Source of the DNA: Seonamhaeicola sp. ML3 | Lineage (GTDB): Bacteria > Bacteroidota > Bacteroidia > Flavobacteriales > Flavobacteriaceae | Assembly: GCF_023273855.1 (NCBI RefSeq) | Contig: NZ_CP096884.1 | Coordinates: forward strand, 2,480,001-2,544,000 | Reading direction: 5' to 3' | DNA: 64,000 nucleotides | Part shown: positions 53,252-61,048 of the stretch, in pieces | Layout: each line of letters opens with the position of its first letter | Numbering within the stretch: the first letter of the stretch is position 1 | Notes under the pieces: model-generated | Seen by the model: only the letters and a program-made list of their open reading frames with translations | Databases searched by the model: none | What the model was told of the DNA's origin: nothing | Program-made: the position numbers and the translations under genes

Positions 53252-53302
53252 AATTGTTTAAGATTATGTAGCCTTTATTCAGGACGGGTCATAATTAAAT
53301 AC

Positions 53303-53321
53303 AACGGTTAATGTAACCGTT
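53303..53321. repeat. Perfect 8-bp inverted repeat beside the IS element
   Basis: AACGGTTA (53303-53310) and TAACCGTT (53314-53321) with a 3-nt loop. Before the IS arrived it lay just upstream of the ExbD-like gene; it could be a weak terminator of the esterase gene or an operator. Confidence 0.4.
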
Positions 53322-53380
53322 TGTTAATTGTTAAAAGTTAATATATGTCTGTTTAGTACTGCGGTTAAAGTTTCTTACCG

Positions 53381-54259
53381 CTATTTCCCTTCAGTCAAAT
53401 TGTTTTTTAAGAACTCCAATGCATCTGGAATTGAATTATCGATACATGTTTTGTTATGCTTTCCATTGGTAACCCTAAATTCATGTTTAATATCCTTTTC
53501 ATGAAATAGTATATGCAATTCAGCATTAGGAAGTGAGTGGAAATCGTCATCGCAGGTTTGGATATACCACTTTTTGCTTTTAAGAATTTCTACATCTACC
53601 TTTTCGGCAATATACAGCGCGTTGTTATTGACATAAACTTCATTTGTTCTTTCTTCTGGGCTCAAGTTTTCTCCGTACAAATGCGCATGAAAGCGTTGAT
53701 AATATTTCTCTAAATCTTCAACCATTTGTTTTTTTGTGCTTATTGCTCCCATGAAGCTTACGCAAATTCTAAACTCTTCTGGGTTTATCATGGTAAATCG
53801 TAATGCTCCAAATCCTCCCATTGATGATCCCATCACAACGGTTTTCTGAGTGGATTTGGTCAATGCGTATCGTTTTTTCATTTCAGGAATAAATTCGGAA
53901 GTAAACATTGATGCGTATTTCTCCTTACCTGCATAGTCATCGATATACCAAGATTTTCCTGCATTTGGACAAACTATAATTGTTTCAGGAAAACGCCCCT
54001 TTGTAATTAAAGAATCAATGTCTTTGATAATGCCTTTGGAATGAGGACTATTATTATTACCACCAAATCCATGCAAGAAATAAATAGTAGGGTATGCTTT
54101 TACAGTATCATAATTGGGTGGTAAATATATATTGTATTTAACCTCTTTATTTAGAACTTCACTTTGAATGATTTGATTTTCAAGAACTTCTCCATTTTGT
54201 CCAAAAATTGAGATATTTATGAAAAGGGTTAAGGCTAATAAAAGGTGTTTTTGATTCAT
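53381..54259 (-). CDS. Secreted alpha/beta-hydrolase esterase
   Basis: A 292-residue esterase of the D/feruloyl-esterase-like type. Signal peptide is MNQKHLLLALTLFINISIFG, then Q. The oxyanion-hole strand is YFLHGFGGNNN, the nucleophile elbow GSSMGGFGALRF (Ser in GxSxG) and the catalytic His lies in GKHNKTCID. The acid residue is probably the Asp in TCDDDFHSL. Such enzymes hydrolyse acyl or carbohydrate esters; the natural substrate is unknown. Before insertion of the IS, the ExbD-like gene lay about 90 bp downstream in the same direction. Confidence 0.88.
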   Translation of the reverse strand: MNQKHLLLALTLFINISIFGQNGEVLENQIIQSEVLNKEVKYNIYLPPNYDTVKAYPTIYFLHGFGGNNNSPHSKGIIKDIDSLITKGRFPETIIVCPNAGKSWYIDDYAGKEKYASMFTSEFIPEMKKRYALTKSTQKTVVMGSSMGGFGALRFTMINPEEFRICVSFMGAISTKKQMVEDLEKYYQRFHAHLYGENLSPEERTNEVYVNNNALYIAEKVDVEILKSKKWYIQTCDDDFHSLPNAELHILFHEKDIKHEFRVTNGKHNKTCIDNSIPDALEFLKNNLTEGK

Positions 54260-54373
54260 ATCGTGATTGAATGATGCTTAATAGTTTTGTATGAGTATTA
54301 ATAAATATTTTTAGGTTAATGATGCTCGTAATTGTGAGTGGATTTGAATGTAGTCGAATCCCCGTAATTGCTG

Positions 54374-54733
54374 TTATACATTTTCACCCAACGTTTTTTT
54401 TATTCCTATTTTATTTTCAATCCAATCGTGAAAGTAAATTGCTATTCCGATTGCAGTATGAAAACCTATTAATATTTGTCCAAGTAATTCTGTCGAGCCT
54501 TTGGAATTCAGTCTGAAAATCCCAGAAATAATATGGTATCCAGCTAATAAAAATAGTCCAGTGTTAGATTTACTGGATAAAACCCAACTTATTAAAATCA
54601 ACTGTATAGTCAGTCTTCCAAGTTGTGAAGGAAGTCTTTCTTCTCCAACTTTATTATAAACTAAAATCATTAAAATTATTTCAATTATCAATGTCAAAAT
54701 TATTGCTGAAATCAAAATCGGACGTTCTTTCAT
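54374..54733 (-). CDS. Small integral membrane protein
   Basis: A 119-residue protein with four hydrophobic helices (ILISAIILTLIIEIILMILVY, then LTIQLILISWVLSS, LFLLAGYHIISGIFRL and LLGQILIGFHTAIGIAIYF). No catalytic motif is seen and I do not recognise the family. It overlaps the upstream 70-aa gene by 4 nt (ATGA), so they are translationally coupled. The pair is flanked by palindromic DNA and looks like a cassette. Confidence 0.7.
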   Translation of the reverse strand: MKERPILISAIILTLIIEIILMILVYNKVGEERLPSQLGRLTIQLILISWVLSSKSNTGLFLLAGYHIISGIFRLNSKGSTELLGQILIGFHTAIGIAIYFHDWIENKIGIKKTLGENV

Positions 54734-54942
54734 TCAGTTCGTTTTTTTAGGAAAATCAGACACGAAATGGCGGTTAAAATCAGAATTCCGATTGCTCCAA
54801 AAATTATCAAATTCAGCCACATTCCAACATTATGAATTCCCGAAGCAAATTTCTTTAGCAAAGGTTCAGCTGATAAAATCATAACTGTTGTTAAACAGAT
54901 GAAAATCAAAAAATGAATTCCTATTATTTTTCTTTTTCTCAA
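54730..54942 (-). CDS. Very small membrane protein
   Basis: A 70-residue protein that begins with TTG. It has two predicted transmembrane helices (IIGIHFLIFICLTTVMILSA and LNLIIFGAIGILILTAISCL) and a basic C-terminal tail KKRTE. The second gene starts within its stop codon. No motif suggests a function; the two proteins may form a small membrane complex. The TTG start and short length lower certainty. Confidence 0.6.
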   Translation of the reverse strand: MRKRKIIGIHFLIFICLTTVMILSAEPLLKKFASGIHNVGMWLNLIIFGAIGILILTAISCLIFLKKRTE

Positions 54943-54966
54943 TGTTGCTCTTAAATTTTGGGTAAC

Positions 54967-54998
54967 GTGTATATTAACACAATCGTGTTTATATACAC
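54967..54998. repeat. 32-bp palindrome bordering the small membrane cassette
   Basis: GTGTATATTAACAC and GTGTTTATATACAC are inverted with one mismatch around a 4-nt loop. It lies 25 bp upstream of the 70-aa gene, on the side of the divergent haemoglobin gene. Confidence 0.65.
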
Positions 54999-55083
54999 TA
55001 TATCTATTTGGTTAAAAATAGTTAATATTCTTACATATCCAATGGGCTTTTTATAGAATTAAAGGAATGAGTCATTGAAGTTT

Positions 55084-55091
55084 TATCTTTG
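55084..55091 (+). promoter_or_regulatory. -7 box of the truncated haemoglobin gene
   Basis: TATCTTTG fits TAnnTTTG 8 bp before the ATG, implying an almost leaderless transcript. The -33 element is unclear. Confidence 0.45.
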
Positions 55092-55099
55092 CATTTGTT

Positions 55100-55489
55100 A
55101 TGAGTAAACCAGATATACAAAATAGAGAAGATGTTTTTGTCTTGGTCTCTTCTTTTTACGATAAGGTTAAAAAGCATGAGTTTTTAGGACCATTTTTTAA
55201 ACAGGCTATTAATGATTGGGATGCCCATATCGAAAACTTAACCAATTTTTGGGAATCTAGTCTGTTTTTACAAACGCGGTATTACGGAGACCCTCTGAAG
55301 GTTCATGTTAAAGTCGATGAGGTTAACAATAATACAATAACCCAAGAGCATTTTGGACACTGGCTAAATTTATGGTTCGAAACCATAGATGAGCATTTTG
55401 AAGGTCAATATGCTATGAATGCTAAACGGCGCGCCCAGAAAATGGGAACGTTTCTTTTTTTAAAAATTTTTGAAGCAAGACAGGTTTAG
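55100..55489 (+). CDS. Group III truncated haemoglobin
   Basis: A 129-residue haem protein of the trHb P (group III) type, lacking the glycine motifs of groups I and II. Recognisable parts are VSSFYDKVKKHEFLGPFFKQAI, the CD/E region NLTNFWESSLFLQTRYYGDP and ITQEHFGHWLNLWFETIDEHFEG, which carries candidate haem-iron histidines (H69, H84, H87). Group III globins bind O2 and NO and are found near respiratory genes in several epsilonproteobacteria and Bacteroidota. Here it precedes ccsBA, which fits nitrosative or microaerobic respiration; this is inference. The gene has its own upstream box and is followed by a REP repeat. Confidence 0.88.
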   Translation: MSKPDIQNREDVFVLVSSFYDKVKKHEFLGPFFKQAINDWDAHIENLTNFWESSLFLQTRYYGDPLKVHVKVDEVNNNTITQEHFGHWLNLWFETIDEHFEGQYAMNAKRRAQKMGTFLFLKIFEARQV

Positions 55490-55818
55490 TCAGTCGTGTT
55501 CCACTTTATAGGAGTCACTCGAAGGTTTAGTTGTTGTCTCTTTGTCATTCCTACGGAGGTAGGAATCCATATTCTAAAGAACTACATTGCCATATCGCAC
55601 GTATGGGTTTCTCAAATAGCTTTGTTGTTTTTTGAGCCAAAAAGGAAAGCAATTAGATTGAGATTTGAAACCTCTACGTTTTTATGTCGTAGCGAGATAT
55701 GAAAGTTTGCATAGATGCTTCTATTTTAGTCACTGGTCGCCTGTCTTTATATAAACTTTAACATTATAAAATGAACTTAAATCCGTAAATTTGCACGACC
55801 TTAAAAAAGGTTTGTATT
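55490..55818. other. 329-bp gene-free region with a REP copy and the ccsBA promoter
   Basis: A repeat GTCATTCCTACGGAGGTAGG (55543-55562) continuing to AATCCAT belongs to the same family as 28722 and 28869. The remainder contains a TAAATTTG -7 box (55786-55793) for ccsBA, 26 bp before its ATG. An in-frame 68-codon stretch crossing the repeat is not considered a gene. Confidence 0.7.
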
Positions 55819-58800
55819 ATGCAAAAAACACTCGCCAAAATTCTCTTTTCTACACGTCTTACAGGTATTTTATTTATAGTTTTTGCTGCGGCAATGATTT
55901 GGGGCACTTTCGCCGATGCCAATGCAGATACCTCACCTACAGCATACACCAGAAATATAATTTATAATGCATGGTGGTTCGAAGCCATAATGGGGCTGTT
56001 TGTTGTTAATTTTTGTGGAAATATTTTTAGATACAGATTATACAAAAAGGAAAAATGGGCCACCTTGATATTGCACGTGGCTTTCATCTTTATTTTTATT
56101 GGGGCATTTGTAACACGGTACATTGGTTTTGAGGGGATGATGTCTATCCCAGAAGGGGGCACAGAAAACGTTTTTCTCTCCAGAAAAAACTACATAACGG
56201 CCTATGTAGATGGTGATTATCAAATTAACGGTGTTCAACAGCGTTTACCATTAGAATATGAAGTCGATTTTTCAAAGCGACTGGATAATACATTTAACGT
56301 TGAAACCAAATATGATACCCAACCCATTGCTATAGAACTAGAGAAATTTGTGGTTGGTGCCGAAGAGGATATTATTCCTAACGAGAACGGTGAGTCTTAC
56401 TTGAAAATTGTTGAATCTGGTGGCGGCAGTCCGCATAATCACTTTTTAAAAGTAGGTGAGCAAGCCAGTATCCATAATGTTATTTTTACATTAAATAACC
56501 CAGCTAAAGGTGCGGTTAATATATTGTTTCAAGGCGATTCGTTAGCTATCGATTCTCCATTTGAAGGCACTTACATGACTATGGCTACCCAAAAACAAGG
56601 CTTGCTAATAAAAGATAGTTTACAACCTTTAAAGTTACGATCGCTATACAGAATTGGAAATATGCAAATGGTATTTCCAAAGCCTGTAGTTAAAGGTGTT
56701 TTTGATGTGGTTCAGAAATCTCAAGTGCTAAAAAACGACGAAGATGGTATTGTACTCAAGGTTACTACAGGAGGAGAAACAAAGCGTGTTGGTATACTTG
56801 GCGGACAAGGTATGAACAAACCTTTCAAACAAATTAATATTGGCGGTCTGGACTTTGCCTTTAAATATGGCGCGAAGGTTTTAGAATTGCCGTTTAGCAT
56901 TAAACTCAACGATTTTCAAGCCGATAAATTTCCGGGGTCTGATATTAATTCAGCTTACGCCAGTGAGGTTACCGTGATAGATGAACAGGAAGGCAGTTTT
57001 GACTATAGGATTTTCATGAACAATATTTTAGATCATCGTGGATACCGATTTTTTCAATCTAGTTTTTTTCCAGACGAGAGCGGTACCATTTTATCTGTAA
57101 ACCATGATTATTGGGGAACTTTGATTACTTACATTGGGTATTTCATGCTTTACTTTGGCTTAATGGCAATTTTGCTTGTTAAAGGCACCAGATTTTCAGA
57201 TTTAAGAAAGCAACTTAAAAAAGTCAAGGAAAAGAAATCTAAGCTTCTAACAATACTGTTGCTTGGGATGTCGCTAACAGGATTTTCACAACAACATTCG
57301 CATAGCGATGGTCATAACCATGAAGCACACGCCACAGCGCCAGCAAAATTAACCAAAGCACAAATAGATTCTATTCTAACGGCCAATATTACGCCCAAAG
57401 ATCATGCTGAAAAGTTTGCGCATTTGGTAATACAGGACCTTGATGGCCGTATGAAACCAGTAAGTACCTACGCTTCAGAAATGCTTAGGAAATTGAGTAA
57501 ACACGATACTTATGAAGATTTCGATGCGCATCAGGTGTTTCTATCTATGCAGGAGAGTCCAAAACTTTGGTATAATGTTCCGGTTATTTATCTCGCTAAG
57601 AAAAAAGCCGATACAATCAGGAACATAATCAACACAAGTGTAGATGATAAGTATGTAACCTTGGCAGATTTTTTTACGGACCGTGGTAACTATAAGCTAC
57701 AACCTTATTTAGAAGATGCCTTTAGTACAAATACACCAAATGGTTACCAGAAAGAAATTCAGGAAGCGCACAAACGTGTTAATTTATTGTTCAACACCAT
57801 TGAGGGCACATCCTTAAAGTTGTTTCCGGTTCCTAATGATTCCAAGAATACTTGGATTTCATCTTACGATTACAGGATGGGGCAATATGAAATTCAAGAC
57901 TCACTTTACGGTAGCTTTATAAAAAATGGATTTACGGCCTATTTAGTGAAACTCAACGAGGCTAAACGTAACGGCGACTTTTCAGATGCAGAGAAGTTGT
58001 TGGCGGCTTTCAAGAAAACACAGCATAAGTATGGAAGCGAAGTTATGCTTACCGACGAAAAAATACATGCAGAGGTATTGTATAACAAGTACGATATTTT
58101 CAAGAAACTATTTAGCTGGTACATGTATGCAGGTAGTTTGATGTTTATATTATTAATAGTTCAAATCTTTAAAGACAAAAGCATGGTGCTCAGTAAAGTC
58201 ATTTCTGTTTTCAAATGGATTATTGTTGGTTTGTTCTTATTGCATTTAGGAGGTTTAATAATGCGTTGGTACGTTTCTGGGCATGCCCCGTGGAGTGATG
58301 CCTACGAGTCTATGATTTACGTAGCCTGGTCTACAATGTTATTCGGCTTAATTACCGGTATTAGTAAAAAGCAAAAAAAGGCAAGTTTAGATGATATAGT
58401 TCCTGCTGCAGCGAGTGTAGCCTCACCAATTTTTGGAATATTAAATCGACGAGGTTCAGATTTAACTGTGGCAGCGGCAGCTTTTGTAACGTCTATGCTG
58501 TTAATGATTGCGCACTGGCAATGGATGGATCCTTCAATTGGGAATTTACAACCCGTATTAAATAGTTATTGGCTTATGATTCACGTTGCTGTTATTGTTG
58601 CAAGTTACGGTCCCTTTACCCTAGGTATGGTTTTGGGTGTAGTATCATTGTTTCTTATGGCCGTAACAACATCAAAAAACCGAACCAAAATGGATTTGAA
58701 TATTAAAGAACTAACCATAATTAACGAAATGGCACTCACTGTTGGTTTGGTTATGCTTACCATAGGAAACTTTTTGGGAGGAATGTGGGCCAATGAAAGT

Positions 58801-59112
58801 TGGGGCCGCTATTGGGGTTGGGACCCAAAAGAAACCTGGGCGCTTATTAGTATTATGATATATGCGTTTGTCATCCATATGCGATTAATTCCAGGATTAC
58901 GTGGGCGTTGGTTATTTAACCTATGTTCTGTAATAGCCATATCGTTTATCATTTTCACTTATTTTGGGGTGAATTTCTATTTGTCTGGCTTACACTCCTA
59001 TCAATCGGGACAGCAACTAGATAGCTTTAAGAGTATTGCTATTGCAATAGGTTTTGTTGCCATATTAGGGTTCTTTAGTTATAGGGGCTATGTTAAGTAT
59101 TATAAAAAGTAG
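55819..59112 (+). CDS. ccsBA: Cytochrome c biogenesis protein CcsBA (ResB/ResC fusion)
   Basis: System II haem lyase of 1097 residues that moves haem across the membrane and attaches it to apocytochrome c at CxxCH sites. The N-terminal ResB/CcsB part has its first membrane helices by residue 100 and ends with DYWGTLITYIGYFMLYFG. The C-terminal CcsA part holds the tryptophan-rich WWD-type haem domain (ESWGRYWGWDPKETWALI) and flanking His-containing helices (HLGGLIMRWYVSGHAPWSDAYESM). Between them lies a periplasmic region that begins after an internal signal-peptide-like sequence (LLTILLLGMSLTGFSQ) and a His-rich run (HSHSDGHNHEAHA, about residue 491). Bacteroidota encode this as one fused gene. 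A TAAATTTG box lies just upstream. Confidence 0.95.
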   Translation: MQKTLAKILFSTRLTGILFIVFAAAMIWGTFADANADTSPTAYTRNIIYNAWWFEAIMGLFVVNFCGNIFRYRLYKKEKWATLILHVAFIFIFIGAFVTRYIGFEGMMSIPEGGTENVFLSRKNYITAYVDGDYQINGVQQRLPLEYEVDFSKRLDNTFNVETKYDTQPIAIELEKFVVGAEEDIIPNENGESYLKIVESGGGSPHNHFLKVGEQASIHNVIFTLNNPAKGAVNILFQGDSLAIDSPFEGTYMTMATQKQGLLIKDSLQPLKLRSLYRIGNMQMVFPKPVVKGVFDVVQKSQVLKNDEDGIVLKVTTGGETKRVGILGGQGMNKPFKQINIGGLDFAFKYGAKVLELPFSIKLNDFQADKFPGSDINSAYASEVTVIDEQEGSFDYRIFMNNILDHRGYRFFQSSFFPDESGTILSVNHDYWGTLITYIGYFMLYFGLMAILLVKGTRFSDLRKQLKKVKEKKSKLLTILLLGMSLTGFSQQHSHSDGHNHEAHATAPAKLTKAQIDSILTANITPKDHAEKFAHLVIQDLDGRMKPVSTYASEMLRKLSKHDTYEDFDAHQVFLSMQESPKLWYNVPVIYLAKKKADTIRNIINTSVDDKYVTLADFFTDRGNYKLQPYLEDAFSTNTPNGYQKEIQEAHKRVNLLFNTIEGTSLKLFPVPNDSKNTWISSYDYRMGQYEIQDSLYGSFIKNGFTAYLVKLNEAKRNGDFSDAEKLLAAFKKTQHKYGSEVMLTDEKIHAEVLYNKYDIFKKLFSWYMYAGSLMFILLIVQIFKDKSMVLSKVISVFKWIIVGLFLLHLGGLIMRWYVSGHAPWSDAYESMIYVAWSTMLFGLITGISKKQKKASLDDIVPAAASVASPIFGILNRRGSDLTVAAAAFVTSMLLMIAHWQWMDPSIGNLQPVLNSYWLMIHVAVIVASYGPFTLGMVLGVVSLFLMAVTTSKNRTKMDLNIKELTIINEMALTVGLVMLTIGNFLGGMWANESWGRYWGWDPKETWALISIMIYAFVIHMRLIPGLRGRWLFNLCSVIAISFIIFTYFGVNFYLSGLHSYQSGQQLDSFKSIAIAIGFVAILGFFSYRGYVKYYKK

Positions 59113-59149
59113 TTTGCGTAGTTTTTGAGTACTGGAAACTTCATGGTAA

Positions 59150-59182
59150 TTTGTCTTATTATGAAGAAAATTCGTAGGTTTG
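59150..59182 (+). promoter_or_regulatory. Promoter of the DUF2167 gene
   Basis: TTTG at 59150-59153, 21-bp spacer, TAGGTTTG at 59175-59182. It overlaps the in-frame upstream extension of the gene and so supports the ATG at 59231. Confidence 0.65.
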
Positions 59183-59230
59183 AGTGAGGCTTTTTTAACA
59201 TGTCTTACTAACCAACTAATTCAAACTTTT

Positions 59231-60121
59231 ATGCGAAATCTTTTCCTTTCCCTGTTTTTCTTTACTTCTATTTTTACCTATGCTCAAGAAGAACAAGACT
59301 CACTAGCTATTAATTTAGAATCCTATCAAAAAATGATGGATAGCTTAGACCATTCATTTACCTACAAAACAGGAACAATAGACATAGGAGATGGTTTAGC
59401 GACAATTGAGGTGCCAGAAGGTTTTAAGTTTTTAGATAGTGAACAAAGTAAAAAGGTATTGACCGATTTATGGGGGAATCCACCAAGCGAAACTATGGGT
59501 ATGCTGTTTCCTGAAGATATGACGCCTCTGCATGAAAATTTCACCTATTGTGTGGAGATTGAATATGCAGAAGAGGGGTATATTGATGATGAAGATGCCG
59601 AAGATTTAGACTATGACGATTTACTAGAAGAAATGCAAGAAGATACCAATGCAGCCAATGAAGAACGAATTAAATTAGGATATGAAACCGTAGAATTGGT
59701 TGGTTGGGCATCTTCGCCTTACTATGACCAAGAAAATAAAAAACTACACTGGGCCAAAGAGTTAAAATTCGAAAATACCGAAGTAAATACGCTTAACTAC
59801 AATATTAGGGTATTAGGCCGAAAAGGATATTTAAACCTAAACGCGATAGGCGATATTACGATGTTAGAGGCCTTTAATACAGACCGAGATAACATTCTGC
59901 AAAGTGTAGAATTTACCGCCGGAAATCGCTACTCAGATTTTAATCCAGACATCGATAAGGTAGCGGCCTATGGTATAGGAGGTCTTATTGCTGGTAAGAT
60001 TTTAGCTAAAGCCGGATTTTTTGCATTAATCTTAAAGTTTTGGAAATTTATTGCCGTTGGTGCCGTTGCTCTTTTTAGCGGTTTCAGAAAAAAAATATTT
60101 GGCGGTAAAAAGGAATCTTGA
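59231..60121 (+). CDS. DUF2167 domain-containing membrane protein
   Basis: A 296-residue secreted or membrane protein. Starting at the ATG at 59231, it has a signal peptide (MRNLFLSLFFFTSIFTYA, then Q), a large periplasmic domain and a C-terminal hydrophobic segment (AGFFALILKFWKFIAVGAVALFSG) with a basic tail. DUF2167 proteins have the sequence pattern seen here: GDGLATIEVPEGFKFLDSEQSK, LTDLWGNPPSETMGMLFPED, YVxxxY-like DYDDLLEEMQEDTNAANEERIKLGYETVELVGWASSPYYD (key residues W, SPYYD), and RKGYLNLNAIGDITML. The molecular role is unknown. Transcribed from its own promoter 42 bp upstream. Confidence 0.85.
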   Translation: MRNLFLSLFFFTSIFTYAQEEQDSLAINLESYQKMMDSLDHSFTYKTGTIDIGDGLATIEVPEGFKFLDSEQSKKVLTDLWGNPPSETMGMLFPEDMTPLHENFTYCVEIEYAEEGYIDDEDAEDLDYDDLLEEMQEDTNAANEERIKLGYETVELVGWASSPYYDQENKKLHWAKELKFENTEVNTLNYNIRVLGRKGYLNLNAIGDITMLEAFNTDRDNILQSVEFTAGNRYSDFNPDIDKVAAYGIGGLIAGKILAKAGFFALILKFWKFIAVGAVALFSGFRKKIFGGKKES

Positions 60122-60273
60122 TACAGTATTCGAAATCTAAAACAAGCGAGTATTGGTAAAGATTTGACTGCCTAAAAACCGGTTAAAGAAATATATCTTA
60201 ATGATTTTTTAAAATTAGTGACCTATCACAAAACGATGGGTCTTAATCAAAAACTAATAGCGATAAGCTAAAC

Positions 60274-60843
60274 TTGGAAACCCTAAAGAACATTAAAAAG
60301 CTTCCCGATGAAGATCTCGTGAAGGCAATCGTAAAGAATAACGATACGTTGCTTTTTGAGGTGCTGTATGATAGGTATGCTATGCTTGTTTACAATAAAT
60401 GTCTGGGGTTTGCCAAAGATACAGACGAGGCCAAAGATTTAGCACAGGATGTCTTTTTAAAGCTCTTTGTTAAATTGGCAAGTTTTAAGGCAAAATCGAA
60501 GTTTTCAACCTGGTTATATGCGTTTACCTATAATCATTGTGTAAATTATGTAACTAGGAATACTGCTAAAAAGTTTCAGAAAAAAGCAGTAGATTATAAA
60601 GATATTGAAAACCTTTCTGAAGATGAAGACGATAACAGTTTATTGTCAATGAAGGTAGATAAGCTTAAAGTAGCTTTAGAAAAGATTTCGCCAGATGAAA
60701 AAATGATTCTATTGCTTAAATATCAAGACCAACTATCTATTAAAGATTTGGAAAGTGTATTAGCAATAGGAGAGAGCGCTGTTAAAATGAGAATAAAGCG
60801 TGCAAAAGATAAATTAATAACCGTTTATAACAACCTTAAGTAA
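60274..60843 (+). CDS. ECF-type RNA polymerase sigma factor
   Basis: A 189-residue extracytoplasmic-function sigma factor. Region 2 includes LFEVLYDRYAMLVYNKCLGF and AQDVFLKLFVKLASFKAKSKFSTWLYAFTYNHCVNYV, and region 4 includes ALEKISPDEKMILLLKYQDQLSIKDLESVLAIGESAVKMRIKRAKDKL (HTH). The start codon is TTG; no in-frame ATG exists upstream before a stop. No transmembrane anti-sigma gene follows. Instead a 64-aa protein starts within its stop codon (TAATG), then an MscS-type channel. The regulon cannot be seen. Confidence 0.93.
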   Translation: METLKNIKKLPDEDLVKAIVKNNDTLLFEVLYDRYAMLVYNKCLGFAKDTDEAKDLAQDVFLKLFVKLASFKAKSKFSTWLYAFTYNHCVNYVTRNTAKKFQKKAVDYKDIENLSEDEDDNSLLSMKVDKLKVALEKISPDEKMILLLKYQDQLSIKDLESVLAIGESAVKMRIKRAKDKLITVYNNLK

Positions 60844-61037
60844 TGGATAATCCATTTGAATTTGTAAATAAGCCTCTTAAGGAAGTTCCTAAGGAACTAA
60901 AGTCCAAAGTGATGAGCGATATCGCTATGGCTAAGTTACTCATGGAGTTAGCGGCCCTTTTTTCATATAATATAGGCGATATCATAGAATCGGTTATTAA
61001 CCAAAGAGACCAAAAAAACAATAACGACCCTAACTAA
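60843..61037 (+). CDS. Small 64-aa protein coupled to the ECF sigma gene
   Basis: Starts at an ATG overlapping the sigma stop codon by 1 nt, so it is coupled to it. The sequence runs DNPFEFVNKPLKEVPKELKS then a hydrophobic helical core KVMSDIAMAKLLMELAALFSYNIGDII and a polar tail QKNNNDP. It is not long enough for an anchored anti-sigma factor but has an amphipathic helix that could bind a sigma factor or membrane. It may be a small anti-sigma or a structural partner of the channel; neither is shown. No family is recognised. Confidence 0.75.
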   Translation: MDNPFEFVNKPLKEVPKELKSKVMSDIAMAKLLMELAALFSYNIGDIIESVINQRDQKNNNDPN

Positions 61038-61048
61038 AAACAAATAAA

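Larger units (their letters stand above)
51989..53291 (-). mobile_element. Complete IS3-family insertion sequence (1303 bp)
   Basis: Bounded by imperfect 24-bp inverted repeats (51989-52012 and 53268-53291; 19 of 24 positions agree; both begin TG and share CGTCCTGAA and GGCTAC). It carries orfA and orfB in the standard overlapping arrangement with a -1 slippery run, and 3-bp TAA flanks. No frame is broken, so it looks recent and potentially active. It lies between an esterase gene (90 bp away) and the ATG of the ExbD-like gene. Confidence 0.93.

Noticed and set aside
55496-55702. 68-codon frame with VIPTEVGIHIL
   Set aside because: This peptide is a translation of the REP repeat; such frames are common spurious calls. 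No start signal or conservation is visible.
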